Assembly (NCBI GenBank): GCA_016708465.1
Contig: JADJFT010000010.1
Coordinates: forward strand, 1-64,000
Source: Rhodanobacteraceae bacterium
Lineage (GTDB): Bacteria; Pseudomonadota; Gammaproteobacteria; Xanthomonadales; Ahniellaceae
Reading direction: 5' to 3'
DNA length: 64,000 nucleotides
The notes under the pieces were generated by a model. That model had not been told where the DNA came from and made no database searches. It saw only the letters and a program-made list of their open reading frames with translations. Shown here piece after piece: positions 18,614 to 27,618 of the stretch; within the stretch, counting starts at the first letter, position 1; the number at the start of each line of letters is the position of its first letter. Both the position numbers and the translations under genes were made by a program.

Positions 18614-19819
18614 GTGGCTGGAACACTTCAAGGACTGCGCTGTCTGCTTGGCGTCAGCGGCGGTATCGCTGCTTACAAATCGGCCGATCTGGTGAGGCGC
18701 CTGCGCGACGCCGGCGCCGAAGTTCAGGTCGTGCTGACCGAGAACGCGGCGCGCTTCGTTACCGCCCAAACGTTTCAGGCGGTGTCTGGTCGCGCCGTGC
18801 GCCATTCTTTATGGGATGAGGCGGCCGAGGCGGCTATGGGTCATATCGAATTGGCGCGCTGGGCAGACCTCATCTTGGTCGCGCCGGCCTCGGCCGATTT
18901 GATCGCACGTCTGGCGCAAGGCCAGGCCGACGACTTGCTCAGCACGCTCTGTCTGGCCAGCGAGGCGCCCCTGGCGATCGCTCCGGCGATGAACCGGGTG
19001 ATGTGGGCCAAGGCAGCGACGCAGGCCAATATCGCGCAACTACTGTCGCGCGGCGTCAGCGTATTAGGGCCGGGCAACGGCGATCAGGCCTGCGGCGAGA
19101 TCGGTGCTGGGCGCATGCTGGAACCGTTGCAACTGGTCGCGGCACTGTCGGCGCTGCGCGCCACCACGCAGTTGCTTGCCGGGCGCCGGCTATTGGTCAA
19201 TGCCGGCCCGACCTTCGAAGACATCGACCCGGTACGTTTCATCGGCAACCGTTCATCCGGACGCATGGGGTTCGCGATCGCCGAAGCCGCCGCGATCGCG
19301 GGTGCAGCGGTGACCCTGATTGCCGGCCCGGTCGATCTGGCGACGCCGCGTGGCGTGCAGCGTGTCGATGTGCGCAGTGCCCGCGATATGCATGCAGCAG
19401 TGTTGGCGGCGCTTCCAGCCGATGTCTTCATCGCAACCGCTGCAGTCGCCGACTACCGTATCGCCACACCGTCCCCGCACAAGATCAAGCGCAGCGTCGA
19501 GGCGCTGAGCCTGCAACTGGTGCCGAACCCCGACATCGTCGCCGACATCGCGCAGCATGCGCAGCGACCGCAACTGGTGGTCGCGTTCGCGGCGGAAACC
19601 GAAAACGTGGTCGAGAACGCGCGCGGCAAACTGGCCCGCAAGCGGGTTGACTTGGTGTGCGCGAACCGCGTCGGCCACGACTGCGGCTTCGAGCGCGCCG
19701 ACAACGCATTGGATGTCGTTGCGCCAGACGCTGAATGGCATTGGCCACAGGCACCGAAAACCGAATTGGCACGCCGCCTGATCGAACTGATTGCACACCG
19801 TCTGCCGGTGACATCGTGA
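18614..19819 (+). CDS. coaBC: Bifunctional phosphopantothenoylcysteine decarboxylase/synthetase
   Basis: CoaBC makes 4'-phosphopantetheine in coenzyme A synthesis. The N-terminal flavoprotein decarboxylase has LLGVSGGIAAYKSADL, the active-site histidine in GHIELARWAD, the PASADLIARLA loop, PAMNRVMW, and the catalytic cysteine in ACGEIGAGRM. The C-terminal synthetase has NAGPTFEDIDPVRFIGNRSS, AAVADYR, KIKR and AFAAETEN. The GTG start at 18614 gives 401 aa, a typical length, and directly precedes the conserved GLRCLLGVSGG. The stop overlaps the dut start by four bases. Confidence 0.95.
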   Translation: MAGTLQGLRCLLGVSGGIAAYKSADLVRRLRDAGAEVQVVLTENAARFVTAQTFQAVSGRAVRHSLWDEAAEAAMGHIELARWADLILVAPASADLIARLAQGQADDLLSTLCLASEAPLAIAPAMNRVMWAKAATQANIAQLLSRGVSVLGPGNGDQACGEIGAGRMLEPLQLVAALSALRATTQLLAGRRLLVNAGPTFEDIDPVRFIGNRSSGRMGFAIAEAAAIAGAAVTLIAGPVDLATPRGVQRVDVRSARDMHAAVLAALPADVFIATAAVADYRIATPSPHKIKRSVEALSLQLVPNPDIVADIAQHAQRPQLVVAFAAETENVVENARGKLARKRVDLVCANRVGHDCGFERADNALDVVAPDAEWHWPQAPKTELARRLIELIAHRLPVTS

Positions 19820-20274
19820 GGCATCGCCTCGATGTTCGCGTTCTCGATGGTCGCATCGGCACGGAATTTCCGCTGCCGGAATACGCGACCTCGGCGTCCG
19901 CCGGTCTCGATCTGCGCGCGATGATCGATGCGCCGCTGATGCTCGATGCCGGCGCGACGATGTTGATTTCAAGCGGCATCGCCATTCATATTGCTGACCC
20001 CAGCCTGGCCGCCGTGATCCTGCCGCGCTCGGGTCTCGGCCACAAACATGGCATCGTGCTCGGCAACTTGGTCGGACTGATCGATGCCGATTACCAAGGG
20101 CCGCTGATGCTGTCGGTGTGGAATCGTTCGCAGTCGACCTTTACCATCCAGCCCGGTGATCGCTTGGCGCAACTAGTATTGGTGCCGATCGTGCGAGCCG
20201 AACTGAATCTCGTGGATGAATTCGTCGCGAGCGATCGCGGCGCCGGCGGCTTCGGCCACACCGGCAGGCAATGA
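19816..20274 (+). CDS. dut: dUTP diphosphatase
   Basis: Dut hydrolyses dUTP to dUMP. The 152-aa trimeric dUTPase has all five motifs: SAGLDLRA, PRSGLGHKHGI, GLIDADYQGPLML, GDRLAQLVLVPI, and the C-terminal glycine-rich GAGGFGHTGR. The GTG start at 19816 overlaps the coaBC stop. Fifteen bases separate it from algC, so coaBC-dut-algC is one unit, as in other xanthomonads and pseudomonads. Confidence 0.96.
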   Translation: MRHRLDVRVLDGRIGTEFPLPEYATSASAGLDLRAMIDAPLMLDAGATMLISSGIAIHIADPSLAAVILPRSGLGHKHGIVLGNLVGLIDADYQGPLMLSVWNRSQSTFTIQPGDRLAQLVLVPIVRAELNLVDEFVASDRGAGGFGHTGRQ

Positions 20275-20289
20275 CGGAGCAATGAACGG

Positions 20290-22737
20290 ATGAAGTTCGC
20301 ACTCGGCATGAGCAAGAGGACGGCGCTGCAAGCCGCCATGGAACGGCAGTCGGCGCCATTGGATGCGCAGCGCCTCGGCATCACGGCAGGCGTTGGCTTG
20401 GCGCTGGTGCTGGCATTGATATCGCTGTTCGACGGCGTACAACGCGGACGTGAGGAATCCACTGCGGCGGCGCTGAACGAATCGCGTGCTGCGCTGGTCC
20501 AGTCGATCGGCGCCGAGATGCGCAATCAGGCGGGGCGCGTGGCTGCCGCAGCCAAGGACACCGAGTTGACCTTAGCCGTCACCGGCTTTGACAGCGCCGC
20601 TCAAATGCGCGCCAAACAACGCCTGCGCAGCTTGATTCCGGAATTGGTCGATGCCGAATTCCACGATGCCTCGCTACCCGACCTGATCGAAGCTGATTTG
20701 GCCAAGTTCGGGTATGCCAAGGCCGATATTCTGGCCGAGGCGCGTGAGTCCGGGCAGGGCGCACGCGTGCAGGTGCACGCCTGCGGTGCCGATGCGCAAT
20801 GTCTGGCCGTGGTGCAGCCGATCCGCATTGGTGAGACCACCATCGGTTACATCTATGCGTTATTGCCACTCGACGCGGTGCAGCGGCAGATGGACGCGGC
20901 ATCGGTGAGCGGTGGTCTACTCGAATTGCGCCAAGGCAAGTCCGGAATATCCGCCGGCCCAGTCATCAGCATTGATCGCGGCATCGCTGCCGGCGATGTG
21001 CCGGAACAGATCGAACCGGTACCCGGCACGCTCATGATGATCGTGACGCGAGTGCCGACCTTGTTTCACATCGGTAGCGTTTTCGGATTATTCGAGGAAC
21101 GCGGCGCGACCTCGCTGCTGCTGCAGGGTCTGTTTGCATTAGCCGTCGTCGGCGGACTGATATTCCTTCGTCAGCGCTTGCCGAAGCTGGAAGCGACGCC
21201 CGATGGCAATGTCGAAGACCAAGACAAGCCGCGCGCATCGATGGAACAGTTGCAGCAAAAGTTGGCCGCCAATGCCGCAGCCGAAGACGCCGTTGCGAAT
21301 GCCGAGCAGGCGGCCATCACAGCAACGCAAGTCGAGCAATCGACGAAGGCGGCACTGTCGTCTGGCGCGCTTGATCGCAGCATGTTCCGCGCCTACGACA
21401 TTCGCGGCATCGTCGACAAGAATCTGACGCCAGGCACCGCACAGTTGATCGGCCAATCGATCGGTTCGATCGTGCGTGAGCGCGGCATGACCGAAGTCTG
21501 TGTCGCACGCGACGGCCGACTGTCCGGACCGGATCTGTCGCAGGCGCTGATTCGTGGTCTGCGCATTGCCGGCTGCGATGTCATTGACATCGGCGCGGCG
21601 CCCACGCCGGTGCTGTATTTCGCGACGTATCACTTGAATACCGGCAATGGCGTGATGGTGACCGGCAGCCACAACCCGCCGGAATACAACGGATTCAAGA
21701 TCGTCGTCGGCGGCCAGACACTGGCCGAGGAAGCGATTCAAGACATCTTCGCGCGCATCGTCGAAGGACGCTTGGCAAATGGCAATGGTGGCGTCAGTTC
21801 GGTCGATGTGAAGGCCGAGTACATCGAGCGCATCACTTCCGACGTACAAGCAACGCGACATATGAAGATCGTCGTCGATGCCGGCAACGGCATTGCCGGC
21901 GCGTTCGCGCCGGCGGTGCTGGAAGGCATCGGCTGTGAAGTCATGCCCTTATATTGCGAAGTCGACGGCAACTTCCCGAACCACCATCCAGACCCGTCCG
22001 AATTGCGCACTCTCGACGATCTGAAAATCGCCATCAAACAGTACGATGCCGACCTCGGCCTCGCCTTCGATGGCGATGGCGATCGCCTCGGCGTCGTTAC
22101 CAAGAATGGCGACGTCATCTATCCAGATCGCTTGCTGATGCTGTTTGCGGAAGACGTGCTGACACGCAATCCCGGCGCCGCCATTATCTACGACGTGAAA
22201 TGCACCGGGCAATTGTCCGAACACATCCTGCGCAATGGTGGTAGCCCGGTGATGTGGAAGACCGGTCATTCGCTGATCAAGGCCAAGATGCGCGAGGAAG
22301 ATTCAGCGCTGGCCGGCGAAATGAGCGGCCACTTCTTCTTCGGTGAACGCTGGTATGGCTTCGACGACGGCATCTACGCCGCTGCGCGCCTAATGGAAAT
22401 TCTGGCGCAACGTGATGAAACCCCGGAAGCAGTGTTCGCGACCTTGCCCAAGGGTGTCAGTACGCCGGAGCTCAAAATTCCGATGGTCGAAGGCGAACAC
22501 TACGCCTTCATCGAACGTTTCCGCGAACGTGCCAAGTTCCCCGGCGCCAAGGTCACCACGATCGATGGCGTACGCGCCGACTACAAGGACGGCTTCGGAC
22601 TGGTGCGCTGCTCGAATACGACGCCGTGCTTGGTGTTGCGTTTTGACGCGCTGAACAAAAACGGCCTCGACCGCATCCAGGATAGTTTCCGTGGCCAGTT
22701 GCTGGCGGTGGATTCGAGCCTCAATTTGCCGTTCTAA
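20290..22737 (+). CDS. algC: Phosphomannomutase/phosphoglucomutase with membrane-anchored N-terminal region
   Basis: Protein of 815 aa. The C-terminal half (from about residue 360, FRAYDIRGIVD) is a complete alpha-phosphohexomutase: the phosphoserine loop VMVTGSHNPPEYNG, the metal loop LAFDGDGDRLGV, the sugar-specificity loop GEMSGHFFF, and the phosphate-binding RCSNTTPCLVLRF. It makes mannose-1-P and glucose-1-P for LPS and exopolysaccharide. The N-terminal half holds two membrane segments (ITAGVGLALVLALISLF and LLLQGLFALAVVGGLIFL) around a roughly 230-residue extracytoplasmic region, then a charged linker. This long form is known from xanthomonads, whereas Pseudomonas AlgC is about 460 aa. 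The role of the sensor-like N-terminus is unclear. Confidence 0.92.
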   Translation: MKFALGMSKRTALQAAMERQSAPLDAQRLGITAGVGLALVLALISLFDGVQRGREESTAAALNESRAALVQSIGAEMRNQAGRVAAAAKDTELTLAVTGFDSAAQMRAKQRLRSLIPELVDAEFHDASLPDLIEADLAKFGYAKADILAEARESGQGARVQVHACGADAQCLAVVQPIRIGETTIGYIYALLPLDAVQRQMDAASVSGGLLELRQGKSGISAGPVISIDRGIAAGDVPEQIEPVPGTLMMIVTRVPTLFHIGSVFGLFEERGATSLLLQGLFALAVVGGLIFLRQRLPKLEATPDGNVEDQDKPRASMEQLQQKLAANAAAEDAVANAEQAAITATQVEQSTKAALSSGALDRSMFRAYDIRGIVDKNLTPGTAQLIGQSIGSIVRERGMTEVCVARDGRLSGPDLSQALIRGLRIAGCDVIDIGAAPTPVLYFATYHLNTGNGVMVTGSHNPPEYNGFKIVVGGQTLAEEAIQDIFARIVEGRLANGNGGVSSVDVKAEYIERITSDVQATRHMKIVVDAGNGIAGAFAPAVLEGIGCEVMPLYCEVDGNFPNHHPDPSELRTLDDLKIAIKQYDADLGLAFDGDGDRLGVVTKNGDVIYPDRLLMLFAEDVLTRNPGAAIIYDVKCTGQLSEHILRNGGSPVMWKTGHSLIKAKMREEDSALAGEMSGHFFFGERWYGFDDGIYAAARLMEILAQRDETPEAVFATLPKGVSTPELKIPMVEGEHYAFIERFRERAKFPGAKVTTIDGVRADYKDGFGLVRCSNTTPCLVLRFDALNKNGLDRIQDSFRGQLLAVDSSLNLPF

Positions 22738-22753
22738 TCGCGGCTACATCGCG

Positions 22754-22769
22754 GCGGCCGGAAGGCCGC
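22754..22769. terminator. Hairpin between convergent algC and yajD
   Basis: GCGGCC, loop GGAA, GGCCGC forms a perfect six-base-pair hairpin in the 44-base gap between the convergent stops. There is no clear T tract on either side, so intrinsic termination is possible but weakly supported. Confidence 0.4.
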
Positions 22770-22781
22770 CCGACCCCCGCA

Positions 22782-23156
22782 TCAGGGACGCTTGAGTAGC
22801 GACTTCAGGTCGGCAAACGGATTCGATGTCGCCCGTGCGCTGGGCGTTTCAGGCGCAGCGCCGGTACCCGCATCATGCTCGATCTGTCGCTGATGCTCGT
22901 TGTCATGGCAATACAGGCACAACAGCTCCCAGTTGCTGCCGTCGCCGGGATTGTCATCGTGGTTGTGGTTGCGGTGGTGCACCGTCAACTCATGCAGATT
23001 GACCCGCGTGAACTCGCGCGCACAGCGTCCGCAGATCCACGGATACATCCCAAGCGCGCGTTCCCGGTACCCCAAGTCACGCTCACGCTTCGCCTTCTGC
23101 GCATCGGCCACGATTTTGTCGAGCTTGGCTTCATTGATGGGCTTGTGGGTGGGCAT
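22782..23156 (-). CDS. yajD: YajD family HNH nuclease
   Basis: Protein of 124 aa. It has RALGMYPWICGRCAREFT, then the HNH core LHELTVHHRNHNHDDNPG and LLCLYCHDNEHQRQ, with CxxC pairs that would hold a structural zinc. This matches the small YajD family found in many proteobacteria. The physiological substrate is unknown. The C-terminus is a short low-complexity tail. It is divergent from vapBC. Confidence 0.88.
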   Translation of the reverse strand: MPTHKPINEAKLDKIVADAQKAKRERDLGYRERALGMYPWICGRCAREFTRVNLHELTVHHRNHNHDDNPGDGSNWELLCLYCHDNEHQRQIEHDAGTGAAPETPSARATSNPFADLKSLLKRP

Positions 23157-23185
23157 GGCACAACGATCGCCGGAGGGTCATGATA

Positions 23186-23210
23186 GTGTACCTACATCGC
23201 GTAGCTACAC
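23186..23210. promoter_or_regulatory. Inverted repeat upstream of vapBC, probable VapB operator
   Basis: GTGTACCTAC, a five-base spacer ATCGC, then GTAGCTACAC form ten-base arms with a single mismatch. The repeat lies 13 bases upstream of the vapB ATG. Antitoxins of this type autoregulate by binding such palindromes through their swapped-hairpin domain. The binding role is inference from position and symmetry. Confidence 0.6.
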
Positions 23211-23222
23211 AAGGATCTAGCG

Positions 23223-23453
23223 ATGAAGACGGCGAAGCTCTTTACCTCCGGCGGATCACAGGCGGTACGCCTGCCCCGGGAGTTCCGCATGCCCGGCGAA
23301 CAGGTCAGAATTTCGCGCGACGGCAACCGCGTCGTGCTCGAAGCGATGCCACCGACAGGTAGCGCGATGGTCGAGGCACTGAACAAGTTCTCCGACGATA
23401 TGTTCTCCGAAGGCCGACAGCAGCCAAGAATGCAGAAGCGCCGGGGACACTAG
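23223..23453 (+). CDS. vapB: VapB-type antitoxin
   Basis: Protein of 76 aa. The N-terminal AbrB/MazE-like DNA-binding half reads AKLFTSGGSQAVRLPREFRM and VRISRDGNRVVLEAM. The C-terminal half should wrap the toxin (MVEALNKFSDDMFSEGR). The stop codon overlaps the GTG start of vapC by one base, giving translational coupling. It would repress its own promoter through the inverted repeat upstream. Confidence 0.9.
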   Translation: MKTAKLFTSGGSQAVRLPREFRMPGEQVRISRDGNRVVLEAMPPTGSAMVEALNKFSDDMFSEGRQQPRMQKRRGH

Positions 23454-23851
23454 TGCGATTTCTGCTCGATACGAACATCTGCATTTACGCGATGCGCACT
23501 CGCCCGGAGTCCGTGCAGCGGCGCCTCGCAGCAGCGCGCAGTGCTGATCTCGCAATTTCGACGGTGACGGTGTTCGAGCTTTGGTACGGCGTGTTTTGCA
23601 GCAAGGCGGTGGCGCGCAACAGCGACGCCTTACGCGAATTCCTCGCACCATTGCGGCAACTGGAGTTCGACGTCGAGGACGCCGCCACTTGCGCAAAGAT
23701 CCGCGCAAGTCTGGAAGCCGGCGGCACGCCGATCGGCCCCTATGATCTGCAAATCGCCGCGCAGGCGCTGCGCCGCAAACTCACGCTCGTCACCCACGAC
23801 ACTGCAGAGTTCAAGCGCATCGCGGGATTGAAGCTGGCGGATTGGGCGTGA
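23453..23851 (+). CDS. vapC: VapC toxin (PIN-domain ribonuclease)
   Basis: Protein of 132 aa. All acidic residues of a PIN nuclease are visible: D6 in FLLDTNICIYAM, E43 in VFELWYGV, D99 in GPYDLQIAAQAL and D117 in LVTHDTAEF. Family members cleave tRNA or rRNA loops when freed from VapB. The GTG start overlaps the antitoxin stop. The NICIYAM and PYDLQIAAQA blocks are those of the VapC4/MvpT-like group. Confidence 0.93.
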   Translation: MRFLLDTNICIYAMRTRPESVQRRLAAARSADLAISTVTVFELWYGVFCSKAVARNSDALREFLAPLRQLEFDVEDAATCAKIRASLEAGGTPIGPYDLQIAAQALRRKLTLVTHDTAEFKRIAGLKLADWA

Positions 23852-23918
23852 GTTGCTGACACAGAGAATCTGGACTTCCCGAGAGACTCACCAGCCCTCT
23901 GATTGCGCATCGCATTCT

Positions 23919-24800
23919 TCAATTCCCTCGAAACCGAGCGAAGAATTCTCCGTCCACGTCATGGACAGTGCGTGGTTTGACGCCAAGTTCCTTTTCGACA
24001 AACGGGGTAACCAACTGCTCGCCATCGATTAGTTCGATTGGGTCGCGTCCAGGCTTGGTCGCTTCCGTGCGAGCATCCTTGGTGAATCGACCAGTGGTAA
24101 TGATTACGCCCTTCTCGGCGATACCCGAAATGTCGTTCCGGAACTGCGCGACTACTTCGCGGCCAACGACGTCCTTGTAGCGTTTGGCCTGAAATGCGAC
24201 GCGGACTGTAACAACGGGATTCAAACGCAGGGTTCCGAATCCATCGATTCCAAAATCCCGCGATTGCTGTGTGGCCTCGACCGATTCAAGTCCGCATCGT
24301 CGCAGCAACTGCACGCATGCGAGTTCAAATCCTCGTGCCGGCAATCCACGCAAAGTTGCGAGCAGCACGTCTTCAAACGCTTCTTCGTCCGGAACCGCGA
24401 CGATCGTTTCCTCAGATGATTTCGGCTCACCGACTTCGGCGCTCTGGCGACGAGTCTCGGCATGAATCTTCACCCATCGCAAGAACAACTCGCGCGCCTG
24501 CTCTGCGCTCAATTGATGCTTCCAGCCAGTCGCGGTCAATACCCAAATACCGCGCCTCGATCCATCCAAGAGTCCTTCCCACACAAGGTATTGCCGGGCC
24601 CAAGCCACTTGGTTGTTGAAGCGCAATTGCTTGTTGGATGTGGTCTCGTCCAGTTTCGATGTCGGGACATTGAGGTGTCCCGCGATCCAATCGCAGACTT
24701 CTCTCGGCTTGGCTTCGCCGCCTAGTGCACGGAGCGCGTCCAGCAGAGGCGGCATCCACTGAACGAACTCCGCGCCGGATTTGTCCTTGGACTTGGCCAC
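23919..24800 (-). CDS. Mrr-type restriction endonuclease-like protein
   Basis: Protein of 293 aa. Residues about 10-95 form an Mrr_N-like winged-helix region (WMPPLLDALRALGG, NNQVAWARQYLVWEGLLD, RRGIWVLTATG). The C-terminal half is an Mrr_cat nuclease: GFELACVQLLRRCG, the catalytic DFGIDGFG, then VAFQAKRYKD, and GVIITTGRFTKDA. In this superfamily D and the QxK motif bind metal and cut DNA; Mrr proteins restrict methylated DNA. The GTG start lies one base after the aceE stop on the same strand, so it is probably co-transcribed with aceE. No methyltransferase is nearby, which fits a type IV enzyme. Confidence 0.85.
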   Translation of the reverse strand: MAKSKDKSGAEFVQWMPPLLDALRALGGEAKPREVCDWIAGHLNVPTSKLDETTSNKQLRFNNQVAWARQYLVWEGLLDGSRRGIWVLTATGWKHQLSAEQARELFLRWVKIHAETRRQSAEVGEPKSSEETIVAVPDEEAFEDVLLATLRGLPARGFELACVQLLRRCGLESVEATQQSRDFGIDGFGTLRLNPVVTVRVAFQAKRYKDVVGREVVAQFRNDISGIAEKGVIITTGRFTKDARTEATKPGRDPIELIDGEQLVTPFVEKELGVKPRTVHDVDGEFFARFRGN

Positions 24801-24801
24801 C

Positions 24802-27489
24802 TCACACCCCCATCGGATTCGCTTTGTCGACGTCGATACCGTAGAGCTTGATCGCTTTAGCGACGTCCGCGCGCTTGAGTTTGCCGTCGTCGGCGAGTGC
24901 GGCGATGGCGGCGTGGGCGATCCAGTGGCGGTCGACTTCGAAGAAGCGGCGCAGGTTGGCGCGGGTGTCGGAGCGGCCGAAGCCGTCGGTACCGAGCACG
25001 GTGTAACCCATGCCGCGCGGCAGGTACGCGCGTATCTGGTCGGCGTATTGACGCACGTAGTCGGTCGCAGCAATGGCGGGGCCGTCGCGACCTTCAAGCT
25101 GCTGCGCAATCCAGGCCTTACGCGGCTCGGATTCTGGATGCAGCCGGTTGTAGCGCTCGGCATCGGCACCATCACGGCGTAGTTCGTTGAAGCTCGGGCA
25201 ACTGTGGATATCGGATTTCACACCGAAATCCTTTTCCAGCAACTCGGCCGCCGCGATCACTTCGCGCAAAATCGTGCCCGAACCCAGCAACTGCACGCGC
25301 AGTTCATTCTTCTTCGCCTTGCCGGCATCGCGCAGCAGATACATGCCACGAATAATGCCCTCGGCGGCAGCCTCGGGCATTTCCGGATGCACGTAGTTTT
25401 CGTTCATCAGGGTGATGTAGTAGTAGCAATCTTCCTGCTCGGTGAGCATGCGGCGCATGCCGTCCTGCAGGATGACCGCCACTTCGAACGCAAACGTCGG
25501 GTCATAGCTGCGGCAATTCGGAATCGCTGAAGCCAGCAGATGCGAGTGACCATCCTCGTGCTGCAAGCCTTCACCGTTCAACGTGGTGCGACCGCTGGTT
25601 GCGCCGAGCAAGAAACCGCGCGCGCGCATATCACCGGCGAGCCAGGCGAGGTCGCCGACGCGCTGCATGCCGAACATCGAGTAGAAGATGAAGAACGGCA
25701 GCATCGGCAGATTATTGCTGCTGTAGCTGGTCGCAGCGGCCAACCACGAACACATCGCACCGGCTTCGGTGATGCCTTCCTGCAACACCTGTCCGGCGGC
25801 GTCTTCGCGGTAGTACATGAGCTGATCGGCATCGACCAGGCTATACAACTGACCGAACGGCGCATAGATGCCGATCTGGCGGAACAGGCCTTCCATGCCG
25901 AAGGTGCGCGCCTCGTCGGCGACGATCGGCACCACGCGTGGCCCAACGGTTTTGTCGCGCAGCACCAGATTCAGTACCTGCACGAACGCCATCGTCGTCG
26001 AGATCTCGCGCTCGCCTGAAGACTTCAGCAATCGTTCGAACGTGGCGAGTTCGGGGACTGGCATCGATTCGTCGGCACGGCGACGACGCTGCGGCAGCGA
26101 ACCGCCGAGCGCGGCGCGACGCGACATCATGTACTGCACTTCCGGCGAGTTCTCGCCCGGGTGGTAAAACGGCACCGATTCCAGATCCTCGTCCTTGATC
26201 GGCAACTTGAAACGGTCACGGAAGTGACGGATCGAGTCGGTATCCATCTTCTTCTGCTGGTGCGTGATGTTCTGTGCCTCGCCGGCATCACCCATCCCGT
26301 AACCCTTCACGGTCTTGGCGAGGATCACCGTCGGCATGCCCTTCTGCGTCGATGCCGCGTGATAGGCCGCGTAAAGCTTGTGCGGATCATGGCCACCGCG
26401 GTTGAGGTGCCAGATGTCATCGTCCGACAGGTTCGCGACCATGGCCTTGGTCTCTGGATACTTGCCGAAGAAATGCTCGCGCGTGTAGGCGCCGCCGAAG
26501 GCCTTGCAGTTCTGGTATTCGCCGTCGACGGTTTCGTTCATCAACTTGCGCAGCACACCGTTCGGATCGCGTTGCAGCAATGCGTCCCAGTAACTGCCCC
26601 AGACCACCTTGAGCGCATTCCAGCCCGCGCCACGGAAGACGCCTTCAAGCTCTTGGATGATCTTGCCGTTGCCGCGCACCGGACCATCAAGACGCTGCAA
26701 ATTGCAGTTGATCACGAACACCAGGTTGTCGAGCTTCTCGCGTCCGGCCAGCGCAATCGCACCCAGCGATTCGGGCTCGTCCGACTCGCCATCGCCCATA
26801 AAGCACCAGACCTTGCGGTCGGATGCCGGAATCAAGCCGCGATGTTCGAGGTATTTGAAGAAGCGTGCCTGATAGATCGCACAGATCGGACCGAGCCCCA
26901 TCGATACCGTCGGCGTCTGCCAGAAGTCCGGCATCAACCACGGATGCGGATAGCTCGAAATGCCCTTGCCATCGACCTCCATCCGGTAGTTGTCGAGCTG
27001 GTCTTCGCGCAGACGACCTTCGAGAAAGGCTCGTGCGTAAATGCCCGGGGAGCTGTGGCCTTGGATGTAAAGCAAGTCACCCGGATGGGTGTCGCTCGGC
27101 GCGCGCCAGAAGTGATTGAAGCCGACGTCGTACAGGGTCGCACTCGACGCGAATGAGGAAATGTGGCCACCGAGTTCGCCGGGCTTGCGGTTCGCCCGCA
27201 CCACCATCGCCATCGCGTTCCAGCGCAGGATCGAACGAATACGCCATTCCAGCGCGGCATCACCGTCCGACTTCGCTTCGCGCGAGGGCGGAATGGTATT
27301 GATGTAGTCGGTCGTCATCGGGAACGGCAGATTGACGCCGGCGCGGCGGGTCTCGTCGACCATGCGTTCCATCAGAAAATGTGCGCGTTCAGCGCCATCG
27401 TGGCCGATGACGGCGCTGATCGCCTGCATCCATTCCCGGGTTTCGCTGGGATCGAGGTCGTCGTTCAACAGGTCGTGGATCTGGCTCAT
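24802..27489 (-). CDS. aceE: Pyruvate dehydrogenase E1 component, homodimeric
   Basis: AceE decarboxylates pyruvate with thiamine diphosphate and passes the acetyl group to AceF lipoate. The 895-aa length is typical of the homodimeric E1. Features include GHISSFASSATLYDVGFNHF, HSSPGIYARAFLEGRL, the ThDP/Mg motif FMGDGESDEPES..FVINCNLQ, DESMPVP, and VLGTDGFGRSDTRANLR near the end. Start ATG 27489 is preceded by GGAG; the frame is open further upstream but without a matching site. aceF and lpd are not adjacent: an Mrr nuclease gene follows instead. Confidence 0.97.
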   Translation of the reverse strand: MSQIHDLLNDDLDPSETREWMQAISAVIGHDGAERAHFLMERMVDETRRAGVNLPFPMTTDYINTIPPSREAKSDGDAALEWRIRSILRWNAMAMVVRANRKPGELGGHISSFASSATLYDVGFNHFWRAPSDTHPGDLLYIQGHSSPGIYARAFLEGRLREDQLDNYRMEVDGKGISSYPHPWLMPDFWQTPTVSMGLGPICAIYQARFFKYLEHRGLIPASDRKVWCFMGDGESDEPESLGAIALAGREKLDNLVFVINCNLQRLDGPVRGNGKIIQELEGVFRGAGWNALKVVWGSYWDALLQRDPNGVLRKLMNETVDGEYQNCKAFGGAYTREHFFGKYPETKAMVANLSDDDIWHLNRGGHDPHKLYAAYHAASTQKGMPTVILAKTVKGYGMGDAGEAQNITHQQKKMDTDSIRHFRDRFKLPIKDEDLESVPFYHPGENSPEVQYMMSRRAALGGSLPQRRRRADESMPVPELATFERLLKSSGEREISTTMAFVQVLNLVLRDKTVGPRVVPIVADEARTFGMEGLFRQIGIYAPFGQLYSLVDADQLMYYREDAAGQVLQEGITEAGAMCSWLAAATSYSSNNLPMLPFFIFYSMFGMQRVGDLAWLAGDMRARGFLLGATSGRTTLNGEGLQHEDGHSHLLASAIPNCRSYDPTFAFEVAVILQDGMRRMLTEQEDCYYYITLMNENYVHPEMPEAAAEGIIRGMYLLRDAGKAKKNELRVQLLGSGTILREVIAAAELLEKDFGVKSDIHSCPSFNELRRDGADAERYNRLHPESEPRKAWIAQQLEGRDGPAIAATDYVRQYADQIRAYLPRGMGYTVLGTDGFGRSDTRANLRRFFEVDRHWIAHAAIAALADDGKLKRADVAKAIKLYGIDVDKANPMGV

Positions 27490-27618
27490 CACTGCTCCCT
27501 CCGCAGGCGGCCGCTGGGGCCGTTCGTTGTTCAGAACGGTGATGCTAGCGACTTTGGCGCGCGCGCCCCATCCTCGTGCGTTTGAATGCACCAATAACGT
27601 GCATTCACACCGCCGTAC

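Noticed and set aside
26161..27156. 331-codon plus-strand frame inside aceE
   Set aside because: Antisense shadow of the strongly conserved AceE protein.
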